A DNA stretch of 64,000 nt from Sphaerisporangium flaviroseum (GTDB lineage: Bacteria > Actinomycetota > Actinomycetes > Streptosporangiales > Streptosporangiaceae). Shown here one piece after another: positions 17,580 to 25,705 of the stretch; the stretch's first letter is position 1; each line of letters begins with the position of its first letter. A program made the translations under genes and the position numbers. The stretch spans positions 1 to 64,000 of the forward strand of contig NZ_BAAAZR010000019.1 of NCBI RefSeq assembly GCF_039537005.1. Reading direction: 5' to 3'. Below the pieces are notes generated by a model that had not been told where the DNA came from, ran no database searches, and was given only the letters and a program-made list of their open reading frames with translations.

Positions 17580-17986
17580 CCATCGTGCAGCCCTCAGGGG
17601 GCGGGGCGGCCGCCCGGCCGTCCTCGTCGGGCGGTGGACTGGCCGACGTCATCGACACGATCCTCGACAAAGGCCTGGTCATCGACGCCTACGTCAGCGT
17701 CGCGCTCGTAGGGATCGAGCTGCTGACCATCAACGCCCGAATCGTGGTCGCCAGCGTGGACACCTACCTGCGTTTCGCTCAGGCGGTGAACCGGCTCGAC
17801 CTCGCCGAAGGCCAGAAGGGGCTTCCCGAGCTGATGCAGGACATGACCCAGGGCGTGGCCAAGTCCAAGACCAAGGGCATCGCGCAGGGAGCGCTGGAGG
17901 CCGCGGGCGACAAGCTCCGCGAATTCATCAGCGAGCCCGCCGAGGAGCCGGCGCCGCGTCGCAGGCGCATGCGAGAGGAGGACTGA
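17576..17986 (+). CDS. gvpA: Gas vesicle structural protein GvpA
   Basis: Main shell protein of gas vesicles. The core ADVIDTILDKGLVIDAYVSVALVGIELLTINARIVVASVDTYLRFAQAV matches the very conserved GvpA helix-strand-strand-helix unit. It is longer than typical GvpA: a 20-residue Gly/Ser-rich N-terminus and a ~65-residue C-terminal extension ending in basic and acidic residues, as in other actinobacterial forms. ATG preceded by AAGGAG 7 nt upstream. Internal gene of the operon; the next gene starts 1 nt after its stop. Confidence 0.93.
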   Translation: MTIVQPSGGGAAARPSSSGGGLADVIDTILDKGLVIDAYVSVALVGIELLTINARIVVASVDTYLRFAQAVNRLDLAEGQKGLPELMQDMTQGVAKSKTKGIAQGALEAAGDKLREFISEPAEEPAPRRRRMREED

Positions 17987-17987
17987 C

Positions 17988-19001
17988 ATGGCCCGCACCA
18001 CCCCAAGCCCCACGGCACCCGGGTCCGAGCAGGACACCCGTGAGGCCTCCGCCCGTCAGGACGTGCGCAAGGACTCCGGCCGTCAGGAGGTGCGCGAGGA
18101 CTCCGGCCGTCAGGAGGTGCGCGAGGACTCCGGCCGTCAGGACGTGCGCGAGGGCTCCGGCCGGCCCACGCCCGAAGCCACCGGCACCCCGCAGACCGGC
18201 GAGGCCGGCGCCCAGGCGACCGGCGAGGCCGGCGGCGTCTCAGAGGCCCCCTCCGAGAGGGCGACCGCGTCGTACATCTACGGGGTCATCCCCGGCGACG
18301 TCGAGCTGACCCCGGAGACCCGTGGGGTAAGCGATCCTCCAGGCGAGATCAGGCTGGTGCGGTACGAGGACATCGCCGCGGTCGTCAGCGATCTCCACCT
18401 GAGCCGTCCGCTCGGCAGGCCCCAGGACCTGATGGCCCACCAGCAGCTGCTGGACGACGTGGCCGCCGAGGTGCCCGTGCTGCCGCTGCGGTTCGGGGCC
18501 GTCATGGAAAGCCCGGAGGCGATCGTCCGGGAGCTGCTCGCGCCCCATCACGACGAGTTCCGCGCCGCGCTGGAGGATCTCGAAGGGCGCGCCCAGTACG
18601 TCGTCAAGGCACGCTACGAGGAGGGCGCGGTGCTCCGGGAGGTGCTGCGGGAGCAGCCGGAGGCCGCACGCCTGCGCGAGCAGATCCGCGGCCTGCCCGA
18701 GGACGCGACCTGGGACGCCCGGATCCAGCTGGGAGAGATCATCAACCAGTCGATCGAGGCCAAGCGGGACGCCGACACCCAGACGCTGGCGGAAGGGCTG
18801 GCTCCCCACGCGATCGCGATCGCCATCCGCGAGCCGACCCACGAGGTGGACGCCGCGCATCTGGCCGTCCTGGTGGAGAACGAGCGGCAGGACGACTTCG
18901 AGCGGGCGCTGGACGAGTTCGGCCGCAGATGGGCCGACCGCGTCACGCTGCGCCTGCTCGGCCCCCAGGCACCGTACGACTTCGTCACGACACAGACGTA
19001 G
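17988..19001 (+). CDS. gvpF: Gas vesicle protein GvpF (GvpL/GvpF family)
   Basis: From about residue 92 it is a full GvpL/GvpF domain (SYIYGVIPGDVEL, IAAVVSDLHLSRPLG, AAEVPVLPLRFGAVM, QYVVKARYEE, YDFVTTQT end). GvpF-type proteins bind GvpA and help nucleate the vesicle. The first ~90 residues are not part of the family: a low-complexity Gln/Arg/Asp/Ser segment containing four copies of a nine-residue unit (RQ[DE]VREDSG), then Ala/Gly/Thr-rich sequence. Length 337 against ~250 for the family. The ATG lies 1 nt after the gvpA stop. Confidence 0.9.
   Translation: MARTTPSPTAPGSEQDTREASARQDVRKDSGRQEVREDSGRQEVREDSGRQDVREGSGRPTPEATGTPQTGEAGAQATGEAGGVSEAPSERATASYIYGVIPGDVELTPETRGVSDPPGEIRLVRYEDIAAVVSDLHLSRPLGRPQDLMAHQQLLDDVAAEVPVLPLRFGAVMESPEAIVRELLAPHHDEFRAALEDLEGRAQYVVKARYEEGAVLREVLREQPEAARLREQIRGLPEDATWDARIQLGEIINQSIEAKRDADTQTLAEGLAPHAIAIAIREPTHEVDAAHLAVLVENERQDDFERALDEFGRRWADRVTLRLLGPQAPYDFVTTQT
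18054..18161 (+). repeat. Four tandem 27-bp repeats inside gvpF
   Basis: Four head-to-tail copies of a unit starting CGTCAGGA(C/G)GTGCGC and ending GACTCCGGC (18054-18080, 18081-18107, 18108-18134, 18135-18161), differing at only a few positions. Copies two and three are identical. The period is a multiple of three and encodes a nine-residue charged repeat, so copy number can change without breaking the frame. Confidence 0.9.
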
Positions 19002-19012
19002 AGGTCATCGAC

Positions 19013-19234
19013 ATGGGTTTGCTGACCGCGCTCGTCGGCTGGCCGCTCGCGCCGGTCCGGCTGCTGATCCGGCTCGGCGAGCTGATCGAGCAGCAGGTGG
19101 ATCAAGAGTTCCATGATCCGGCGGTCGTGCGGCGCCGGCTGGAGGAGGTGGAGGAGGCGAGGGCCGCCGGACTGATCTCCGAGGAGGATGCGGCCCTCGC
19201 CACGGAGGAGATCCTCCAGCGGATGATCGCCTAG
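19013..19234 (+). CDS. gvpG: Gas vesicle protein GvpG
   Basis: Small 73-residue protein with the GvpG pattern: GLLTALVGWPLAPVRLLIRLGELIEQQVDQEF, then a coiled-coil-like helix (RRRLEEVEEARAAGLISEEDA) and EEILQRMI. Acts with GvpF/L in vesicle assembly. The ATG at 19013 is chosen over an in-frame ATG at 18929 inside gvpF, since the family begins MGLL. Starts 11 nt after the gvpF stop. Confidence 0.9.
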   Translation: MGLLTALVGWPLAPVRLLIRLGELIEQQVDQEFHDPAVVRRRLEEVEEARAAGLISEEDAALATEEILQRMIA

Positions 19235-19282
19235 CGGCGCGCCACCTCCCGCGCCCGGGAGACGGCGAAAGGAAGTGATGTC

Positions 19283-19717
19283 GTGCCTGCGAGTCGCAGA
19301 GACCGTGGCGAACGTGTCGCCGGCTACCGTCCCGGCGACTACGAGTACGACCGGACCGGCGACGACGACGACGCCATGGAAGACGAGCCGCTGGACGAGG
19401 ACGAGGAGCTGGAGCGGCCGCCGGGGCGCCGCGCGGCCAGGGAGAGATCACGCCTGACGGCGTCCACCGCCGGCCGCGCCGGGCTGCGGTACATCACCGA
19501 GCTGACCGGCAAGGATGTCGAGGGCGTCACGCTGGTGCAGCCGGCCGGCGACGGGTGGACCGTCGAGGTCGAGGTCGTCGAGGACCACCGCGTCCCCTCC
19601 TCTGGCGACACTCTGGCGATCTACGCGGTCGACCTGGACTCCGAGGGCGACCTGGTGTCGTACCGCAGGGTCCGCAGCTTCAAGCGCGCCAAGGGTGACA
19701 CCGGCGGGGTGTGCTGA
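19283..19717 (+). CDS. gvpO: Gas vesicle protein GvpO
   Basis: Protein of 144 residues. The C-terminal ~90 form the GvpO domain (AGLRYITELTGKDVEGVTLVQPAGDGWTVEVEVVEDHRVPSSGDTLAIYAVDLDSEGDLVSYRRVRSFKR). The N-terminal ~50 are charged and acidic. GvpO is required for vesicle formation in haloarchaea and is common in actinobacterial clusters. GTG start with AAGGAAG upstream. In S. coelicolor gvpO is first in the cluster; here it is internal, between gvpG and gvpJ. Confidence 0.9.
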   Translation: MPASRRDRGERVAGYRPGDYEYDRTGDDDDAMEDEPLDEDEELERPPGRRAARERSRLTASTAGRAGLRYITELTGKDVEGVTLVQPAGDGWTVEVEVVEDHRVPSSGDTLAIYAVDLDSEGDLVSYRRVRSFKRAKGDTGGVC

Positions 19718-19718
19718 G

Positions 19719-20165
19719 ATGTCCGATCCCACGCGCCCGGGACGCGTGATGCCCCAGTCCTACGGCCCGAAGGCGCCTGTGGCACGCGACTCCGGTGGCA
19801 ACCTCGGCGACATCCTGGAGCGCGTGCTCGACAGAGGCGTCGTGATCGTGGGCGACATCCGCGTGAACCTCCTGGACATCGAGCTGCTCACGATCAAGCT
19901 GCGGCTGCTGATCGCCTCGGTCGACACCGCGCGGGAGCTCGGCATCGACTGGTGGGAGCACGACCCGTGGCTCAGTTCCAAGGACCGGGACCTGATCGAG
20001 GAGAACCGCCGGCTGCGCCGCCGCCTGGCCGCCGTGGAGGAGGAAGAGGAACTGGAGCCGGAGGAGGAGCCGGCGCCCCGGCCCATCGAACGGCCGCGAG
20101 GGACCGAGACCTACGAACGCGGCGCCGCGTACCGGACCGCCGACCGAAGGGACCGCGGTGGCTGA
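19719..20165 (+). CDS. gvpJ: Gas vesicle minor shell protein GvpJ
   Basis: GvpA-family paralogue of 148 residues. The core NLGDILERVLDRGVVIVGDIRVNLLDIELLTIKLRLLIASVDTARELGIDWWEHDPW matches GvpJ-type minor shell proteins (DIELLTIKLRLL and the IDWWEHDP ending distinguish it from GvpA). A charged C-terminal tail of ~70 residues follows. The ATG at 19719 lies 1 nt after the gvpO stop; the last 8 nt overlap gvpL. GvpJ is thought to form vesicle tips. Confidence 0.86.
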   Translation: MSDPTRPGRVMPQSYGPKAPVARDSGGNLGDILERVLDRGVVIVGDIRVNLLDIELLTIKLRLLIASVDTARELGIDWWEHDPWLSSKDRDLIEENRRLRRRLAAVEEEEELEPEEEPAPRPIERPRGTETYERGAAYRTADRRDRGG

Positions 20166-20964
20166 CTCAGGGACGTATCTGTACGCGGTCACCCGCGAGG
20201 AGGACCGGGCGGATCCGGCCGTCCTGGAAGGCGTGACGGGCGTGGCGGGAGCGGCCGTTCGCACGGTCGCGCACGCCGGGCTGGTCGCCTACGTGAGCAC
20301 CGTGCCGCTGGAGCAGTTCGGGGAGGAGCCGCTGCGGCGCTCGCTGGAGGATCTGGACTGGGTCGGGGAGACGGCCCGCGCGCACCACGGCGTCGTGGAG
20401 GCCGTGGCGGAGTCGTCCTCGACCGCCCCGGTACGGCTGGTGACCGTGTACGGCGGCGAGGACCAGGTGCGCGACATGCTGGCCCGGCGGCACGAGGAGT
20501 TCTCCGAGGTCCTGTCGCAGGTGGCGGGACGGCGCGAGTGGGGTGTGAAGGCGTACGCCGAACGGGCCGCCGAACCGCCCCCGGACCAGGGGGCCGACGA
20601 GCCCGCCTCCTCCAGCCCGGGCACCGACTACCTCAAACGCCGCAAGGCACGCCTGCGCAGCCGGGACGACGCCTGGCGCGAGGCGGCCGGGCGTGCCGAG
20701 GACATCCACGCCACCCTCGTGGCCGTCGCGGTCGCGAGCAGGCGCCACCGGCCCCAGGATCCGCGGCTGTCCGGCCGTGACGAGGTGATGCTGCTGAACG
20801 GTGCCTACCTCGTCGACGACGACCGCCGCGCGGAGTTCGCCGCCACGTTGGACGAGCTCCGCGGGCCCGGGGTCCAGATCGAGCTCACCGGCCCGTGGGC
20901 GCCGTACTCCTTCACCCAGCTGGGGCCGGACCCCTCCGCCGCGGAGGCCCGCGGTGACACGTGA
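20158..20964 (+). CDS. gvpL: Gas vesicle protein GvpL (GvpL/GvpF family)
   Basis: Second GvpL/GvpF-domain protein, 268 residues. It begins TYLYAVTREEDRADPAVL, followed by HAGLVAYVSTVPLEQFGEEPL, TAPVRLVTVYGGEDQV, REWGVKAYAE and the C-terminal LTGPWAPYSFTQL. Residues ~142-160 form a short Pro/Ser insert between the two half domains. GTG start overlapping gvpJ by 8 nt; gvpS begins before its stop. Accessory assembly factor binding GvpA-type proteins. Confidence 0.9.
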   Translation: MADSGTYLYAVTREEDRADPAVLEGVTGVAGAAVRTVAHAGLVAYVSTVPLEQFGEEPLRRSLEDLDWVGETARAHHGVVEAVAESSSTAPVRLVTVYGGEDQVRDMLARRHEEFSEVLSQVAGRREWGVKAYAERAAEPPPDQGADEPASSSPGTDYLKRRKARLRSRDDAWREAAGRAEDIHATLVAVAVASRRHRPQDPRLSGRDEVMLLNGAYLVDDDRRAEFAATLDELRGPGVQIELTGPWAPYSFTQLGPDPSAAEARGDT

Positions 20965-21199
20965 GATGGCGCCGCGCGGCGCCGAACTGGCGGCCGAGGG
21001 ACGGCTGCCCGCCGAGCGGGTCGCCCTGGTCGACCTTCTCGACCGGTTGCTGTCGGGCGGCGTCGTGATCACCGGGGACCTGGTGTTGTCCATCGCCGAC
21101 ATCGATCTCGTCCGCATATCCCTGCGCGCGCTGATCATGTCGGTCCGGGCGTCCGAACCACTCGAAACGGGAGTAAGGCATGAGCAGTCCCCGCTCTGA
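20954..21199 (+). CDS. gvpS: Gas vesicle minor shell protein GvpS
   Basis: Third GvpA-family protein, 81 residues. The core LVDLLDRLLSGGVVITGDLVLSIADIDLVRISLRALIMSV is the GvpS/GvpM-like variant found in Streptomyces clusters. The GTG at 20954 has GGAGG 6 nt upstream and overlaps the gvpL end by 11 nt; the ATG at 20966 would avoid the overlap but has a poorer site. Its last 20 nt overlap gvpK. Probably a minor shell or tip component. Confidence 0.85.
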   Translation: MTREMAPRGAELAAEGRLPAERVALVDLLDRLLSGGVVITGDLVLSIADIDLVRISLRALIMSVRASEPLETGVRHEQSPL

Positions 21200-21551
21200 G
21201 CCGGCCACACGGTCCGGCCCCGCACCGGAGAGGGGGCGCCGCGCCCCGGGGCCCGGCGCGGCGCAGTCCCGATCGGGCCGCTGGCATCTCGAGACCGATC
21301 CCGAGACGGTCGAGCGTGACCTCACCCGCCTGGTCCTCACCCTGGTGGAGCTGGTCCGCCAGCTCGTGGAGCGCCAGTGCGTGCACCGGATGGACCAGGG
21401 CGACCTCTCCGACGCCCAGGTCGAGACGCTCGGCCTGACGTTGATGCGCCTCGAGGAGGCGATGACGGAGCTGTGCGAGCGCTTCGATCTGTCCCCGTCG
21501 GACCTGAACCTCGACCTCGGGCCGCTGGGCACGCTGCTGCCGACCGACTGA
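21180..21551 (+). CDS. gvpK: Gas vesicle protein GvpK
   Basis: Protein of 123 residues with the GvpK domain over its last ~85: DPETVERDLTRLVLTLVELVRQLVERQCVHRMDQGDLSDAQVETLGLTLMRLEEAMTELCERFDLSPSDLNLDLGPLGTLL. The first ~37 residues are a disordered basic segment. Last gene of the gas vesicle operon, facing mshC with a 25-nt gap. No gvpN or gvpC was found here, which is also the state in Streptomyces clusters. Confidence 0.92.
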   Translation: MSSPRSEPATRSGPAPERGRRAPGPGAAQSRSGRWHLETDPETVERDLTRLVLTLVELVRQLVERQCVHRMDQGDLSDAQVETLGLTLMRLEEAMTELCERFDLSPSDLNLDLGPLGTLLPTD

Positions 21552-21576
21552 GCATCGGGGCGCGTCCCCCCCGTCC

Positions 21577-22800
21577 TTACAGCGCGATCCCGAGAAGGGC
21601 GTCGGCGGCCGCGCGGACCAGCGCGGGAGCGCCGGGGTCGGGGCCTTCCCCGGCGTCCGCGCGGGCCGCCCAGGCGTCGACGGCCGCGAGGGCTCCGGGC
21701 GTGTCCAGGTCGTCGGCCATGCGCTCTCTGATCTCTCGCAGCACGGCCTGCCCGTCGGGGCCCCCGGGCAGCTCGACGGCCGAGCGCCAGCGCGCCAGGC
21801 GGTCGGCGGCGGCGCCGATCTGGTCGCCGGTCCACTCCCAGTCGGCCCGGTAGTGGTGGGCCAGCAGGGCCAGCCGCACCGCCATGGGATCGTGCTCGGC
21901 GCGAAGCCGGGAGACGAACACCAGGTTGCCCCGGGACTTCGACATCTTCTCCCCGTCGAGCGCGACCATGCCGGCGTGCACGTAGGCCTTGGCGAAGGGC
22001 CACTCCCCCGTCGCGATGTGTCCCTCGCTGGCGCCCATCTCGTGGTGGGGGAAGATCAGGTCGGAGCCGCCGCCCGACACGTCGAACCCGCTGCCGAGGC
22101 GGCTCAGCGCGATCGCGGTGCACTCGACGTGCCAGCCGGGCCGGCCGGGGCCGAAGGACGAGGGCCAGGACGGCTCACCCGGGCGCTCGGCCCGCCACAG
22201 CAGCCAGTCGAGCGGGTTCCGCTTCCCGGTGCGCCCGGGGTCGCCGCCGCGCTCGGCGAACAGCTCCAGCATCCGATCTTCGGAGTATCCAGAGACGGCC
22301 CCGAACTTCGGGGCGGCGGCCACCGAGAAGTAGACGTCGCTGTCGACCTCGTAGGTGGCGCCCTTGTCCTTCAGCCGCTCGATCAGCTCGGCGACCTGGC
22401 CGACGACCTCGGTCACGCCGACGTAGTCGGTCGGAGGCAGGACGCGCAGGGCCTCCATGTCGGTGCGGTAAAGCTCGATCTCCTTCTCGGCCAGGTCGCG
22501 CCAGTCGACGCCGATCTGCAGCGCGCGCTCCAGCAGGGGATCGTCGACGTCGGTGGCGTTCTGCGTGAAGTGGACCTGGTGTCCGGCGTCCCGCCACACA
22601 CGGTTCGCCGAGTCGAACGCCAGGTAGGTGTTGGCATGCCCGAGATGGGTCGCGTCGTACGGCGTGATGCCGCAGACGTACATCCGTGCCTTGGGCCCCG
22701 GGGATGTCTCCCTGGTCTCCCCTGCCGAGGTGTCGTGCAGCCGGAGAGGAAGGCCGGCGCCGGGGAGAGGGCGAATCTTCGGAGCGGACCACGATCGCAT
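21577..22800 (-). CDS. mshC: L-cysteine:1D-myo-inositol 2-amino-2-deoxy-alpha-D-glucopyranoside ligase
   Basis: Ligates cysteine to GlcN-inositol in mycothiol synthesis using ATP, through a cysteinyl-adenylate. A cysteinyl-tRNA synthetase relative of 407 residues: YVCGITPYDATHLGHANTYLAFD (zinc Cys and HLGH nucleotide motif), LDWLLWR, GWHVECTAIALS, HHEMGASEGH (zinc ligands) and KMSKSRGN (KMSKS loop). It is shorter than CysRS and lacks the tRNA-binding domain. The N-terminus MRSWSAPKIRPLPG is typical of MshC. A TAGGCT hexamer 6 nt before the ATG suggests a leaderless transcript. Confidence 0.95.
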   Translation of the reverse strand: MRSWSAPKIRPLPGAGLPLRLHDTSAGETRETSPGPKARMYVCGITPYDATHLGHANTYLAFDSANRVWRDAGHQVHFTQNATDVDDPLLERALQIGVDWRDLAEKEIELYRTDMEALRVLPPTDYVGVTEVVGQVAELIERLKDKGATYEVDSDVYFSVAAAPKFGAVSGYSEDRMLELFAERGGDPGRTGKRNPLDWLLWRAERPGEPSWPSSFGPGRPGWHVECTAIALSRLGSGFDVSGGGSDLIFPHHEMGASEGHIATGEWPFAKAYVHAGMVALDGEKMSKSRGNLVFVSRLRAEHDPMAVRLALLAHHYRADWEWTGDQIGAAADRLARWRSAVELPGGPDGQAVLREIRERMADDLDTPGALAAVDAWAARADAGEGPDPGAPALVRAAADALLGIAL

Positions 22801-22806
22801 GCCCTG

Positions 22807-22812
22807 AGCCTA
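22807..22812 (-). promoter_or_regulatory. -10 hexamer of a probable leaderless mshC transcript
   Basis: TAGGCT on the minus strand, 6 nt before the ATG of mshC. Same arrangement as at metH, fabG and tldD in this window. Confidence 0.5.
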
Positions 22813-22900
22813 TCCAGGAGGTGGAGTGGCTGGATCACCCCGGGGTGTCCGTTTTGGGGCGGGAGGGTTCATCGTGCCCAATGACACAAAACCCTACTTA

Positions 22901-22918
22901 GTCACGTTCCAACGTGAC
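22901..22918. promoter_or_regulatory. Perfect 18-bp inverted repeat before the kinase gene
   Basis: GTCACGTT-CC-AACGTGAC has two 8-bp arms that match perfectly. It lies 64 nt upstream of the preferred kinase start and ~100 nt upstream of the divergent mshC, a natural operator position. The binding protein is unknown. Confidence 0.55.
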
Positions 22919-22982
22919 AGAATCTTGCCGCCGTGGCTGCGGGGGTCGGCACGAAGCGTCTCATACCAAGGGAGAGCAAGAT

Positions 22983-24836
22983 TTGCCGGCTTTCAGGCCC
23001 CTCGGGCCCTCCGATCCCTCCAAAATCGCCTCCTACCGGGTGACTGGACGGATCGGTGAAGGCGGCCAGGGAGTCGTGTACGCCGCCGAGACCGGGTCGG
23101 GCGAGCCCGTGGCGGTGAAGCTGCTGCACCGGCGGTTCTCCGACGACGAGCGGGTGCGGCGCGACTTCGGCACCGAGCTACGGCAGGCGCAGCGGGTGAC
23201 CGACCCGCGGATCGCCCGGATCCTGGCCTACGGCCTCCACGACCGCCGCCTCTACTACGCCAGCGAGTACGTCGACGGGCCCTCCCTGTGGGACGTCGTG
23301 GAGAAGCAGGGCCCCCGCCCGGCGAACGAGCTCACCGAGCTGGCGATCGCGACGCTGACGGCCCTGGCGGCCGTCCACGAGGCGGGCACGGCGCACGGCG
23401 ACTTCAGGCCCGGGTGCGTGCTGCTCGGCCCCGGCGGTCCCCGGGTGATCGACTTCGGCGTCGGGCGCGCCCTGGAGGGCCCGCTGACGACAGGCCGGCT
23501 CGTCGGCACGTCGCCGTTCACCGCGCCCGAGCACCTGGCGGGGACGCTCCCCGGCCCGGAGAGCGACATGTTCGCCTGGGCCGGCACCATCGTCTACGCC
23601 GCCACCGGCCGCGCGCCGTTCGGCCAGGACTCGGTACCCGCGGTGATCAACCGTATCCTGAACGGCGTGCCCGACCTGTCCGCGCTGGCCGGAGGGCTGC
23701 GCGACGCCGTCGACGCCTGCCTGGACAAGGTCCCCGCGCGGCGGCCCTCGGCACGCGAGCTGCTGACCCGCCTCGAAGGGCTCTCCCTCGGGTACGCCCC
23801 CCTGCTGCCCCCCGCCATCCGCCCTGCCGCCCCCGAGGGGCGCCCCAAGTACACGGCCAGGTGGCCGGCGCCGCCCCCCTCGTACGAGGGGCCCATCCCG
23901 CTGAGCGCGCGCCCGCTGTGGCCGCGGTCCGGGCAGACCCCCCTGCCGGGCAGAGCGCTCCCACCGGCGGCGCCACCGGAGACGGCGGGGCGACCGGGCG
24001 CGGCGGCGCGAACGGACACCGGCCTGGACCCGGCCGTACCACCGGATGCCCGAAGCTCCGCGTCGCGATCGGAGGGCGGCGCGGGGACGCCTCCGTTCGC
24101 CGCCGGCCATGGAGCGGCGTTCCAGAGCCGGCCGGGAACCGTGTCGTTCACGGCCGGGCCGGGGCCGGCGCCGTTCCAGGCCCGGCCGCGTACGGAGCCG
24201 TCCGAGACGGGACGAGCCGCGCCGCTACGGCCCGACGAGGAGTACGCCGCCGGACCGGACCGGCAGGCCGGCTCCCGCCACCGGCGCCGGCACCGGCGCG
24301 ACCGCGCCATCGCCGCCGCGGCCGGGCTGCTGCTGACCGTCCTCGCGGTCGTCTTCATCTCCTCGTCCGAAGGCCGCCCCCAGAGGCAGGTCCCCGGCGC
24401 CATCCCGGTCCCCACACTCGACCTCACCGCTCCGCCGACCACGGAACCGCCCGTCGTGCCGACCTCAGAGGAGCCGACGCCCATCCCCTCCCCCTCGAAG
24501 TCCCAAGCGACCTCCAACGCCGCGCCGAGCTGGAAGGGGACCACCACCCGTGTGGCCAGGCCGTTGCTGGAGGTGACGCCCAGCAGGGTGCGCGTCCGAT
24601 CCGACTACATCATCTCCGTGAACATCAAGCTCAAGGCCCCGGGCGCGGCCATACGCTGGCGCGCCTCCATCAGCGAGGGCGGCCTGCTCAGCTCGACGAG
24701 GGGCGAGATCTCCGCGGGGAGCTCGGCCACCATCACCGCGTACGGCACGCCGTACTGCAGCACCTCCAAGATCCGGTTCACCTCGAACGGCGGCGACCGG
24801 ACCGTGAGGATCACCTGGGGCGGGGTGCTCTGCTGA
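22983..24836 (+). CDS. Membrane Ser/Thr protein kinase with altered catalytic loop
   Basis: Kinase domain at residues ~20-270: glycine loop GRIGEGGQGVVY, VAVK with Lys46, catalytic-loop equivalent HGDFRPGCVLL near 138-148, DFG (VIDFGVG) and APE-like SPFTAPEHL. The usual HRDLKPxN is changed: HRD to HGD, Lys to Arg, and the Mg-binding Asn to Cys145, so activity may be weak or lost. A Pro-rich linker (~290-440), one membrane helix (~441-462) and an extracellular ~130-residue beta-rich domain with two Cys follow. The TTG at 22983 has GGGAGA upstream and starts at the conserved PLGPSDP motif; a GTG at 22914 lies inside the inverted repeat and lacks a site. Confidence 0.85.
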   Translation: MPAFRPLGPSDPSKIASYRVTGRIGEGGQGVVYAAETGSGEPVAVKLLHRRFSDDERVRRDFGTELRQAQRVTDPRIARILAYGLHDRRLYYASEYVDGPSLWDVVEKQGPRPANELTELAIATLTALAAVHEAGTAHGDFRPGCVLLGPGGPRVIDFGVGRALEGPLTTGRLVGTSPFTAPEHLAGTLPGPESDMFAWAGTIVYAATGRAPFGQDSVPAVINRILNGVPDLSALAGGLRDAVDACLDKVPARRPSARELLTRLEGLSLGYAPLLPPAIRPAAPEGRPKYTARWPAPPPSYEGPIPLSARPLWPRSGQTPLPGRALPPAAPPETAGRPGAAARTDTGLDPAVPPDARSSASRSEGGAGTPPFAAGHGAAFQSRPGTVSFTAGPGPAPFQARPRTEPSETGRAAPLRPDEEYAAGPDRQAGSRHRRRHRRDRAIAAAAGLLLTVLAVVFISSSEGRPQRQVPGAIPVPTLDLTAPPTTEPPVVPTSEEPTPIPSPSKSQATSNAAPSWKGTTTRVARPLLEVTPSRVRVRSDYIISVNIKLKAPGAAIRWRASISEGGLLSSTRGEISAGSSATITAYGTPYCSTSKIRFTSNGGDRTVRITWGGVLC

Positions 24837-24842
24837 CCTGGG

Positions 24843-25589
24843 TCAGCGGGTGCCCGGCGCGGGGAGGACGCCGTACCAGGAGGCCGGGTCGGCCGGGCGC
24901 GGGCAGAAGTCGTAGCGCAGGGCGCCGGCGCCCAGCGCGACCAGTGTGATCGAGGAGGTGCCCCACACGCGCCCGTCGGGCAGCTGCTCGCGGACCACCA
25001 GCGCCCTCGGATCGGAGACGGGAAGGCGCGCTCCGGACGCGAGCCCGCGCCACGCCTGCCATGATCGGTCACCGGTGTCGCTCGCCGAGGGTCGCGGCGC
25101 CGCGGCGAAGCGCGGCCGGAAGAAAGCGACCCGGGCGTTGGCCTCACCCCGCTCCCACCCGCTGTTGACCACGACGTGCACGCCGGCCGGGAGCTTGTCC
25201 TCACTCACTCGCGAGCCGTCCCAGCTCCACAGCCGCACGCCGCCGATGTCGGCGACCAGCAGGTGAAAGGGGTCATAACAGGACAGATCCCCGTCTGGGA
25301 GCCCTCCCGATGCCGCGGCCCGCAGCGGCAGGTCGCCCCGCGACCTGCGGATGGACGCCTCGGCCAGCACACCGCGCCCGTTCAGCAACGCGGCCACCCG
25401 GGATCCGTCCGGGTCGACGGCCAGCCAGGTGCCGCCCGCCATGAGGTCGCGCCCGCCCACCAGGCGGGGGAACTCCGGCCAGTGCGCCCCCGGGGGCCGC
25501 CATGGCCGTTCCGCGAACTCGTCGCGCACCCCGGCCAGGACCACCGGCGTCTCCGCGCCCGGGTCGATGCCGACGACAACCGTGCACAT
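24843..25589 (-). CDS. NRDE (TANGO2-like) family protein
   Basis: Protein of 248 residues with the family's N-terminal MCTVVV, VRDEFAERPWRPP (the NRDE motif, here VRDE), GGRDLMAGGTWLAV and ALLNGRG. The family has an Ntn-hydrolase-like fold in which Cys2 may become the N-terminal nucleophile; the substrate is not established and eukaryotic TANGO2 is linked to heme handling. The ATG at 25589 is preferred over one five codons upstream because it places Cys at position 2 and has GGAGGG 7 nt upstream. Convergent with the kinase gene (6-nt gap). Confidence 0.82.
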   Translation of the reverse strand: MCTVVVGIDPGAETPVVLAGVRDEFAERPWRPPGAHWPEFPRLVGGRDLMAGGTWLAVDPDGSRVAALLNGRGVLAEASIRRSRGDLPLRAAASGGLPDGDLSCYDPFHLLVADIGGVRLWSWDGSRVSEDKLPAGVHVVVNSGWERGEANARVAFFRPRFAAAPRPSASDTGDRSWQAWRGLASGARLPVSDPRALVVREQLPDGRVWGTSSITLVALGAGALRYDFCPRPADPASWYGVLPAPGTR

Positions 25590-25705
25590 GCCCGTTCCCT
25601 CCATGTCGGTAGAGATGGACAGCTCTTCCGCAGGGTACGCCCCGGCGCGGCCGGCGAGAACGGCCCCCTGACCGGCAGACGGCGGGCGGTGCGCTCAGCG
25701 GCCGG

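Noticed and set aside
18054..18161. Regular repeats considered as a CRISPR array
   Set aside because: Units are directly adjacent without spacers and encode an in-frame peptide repeat.
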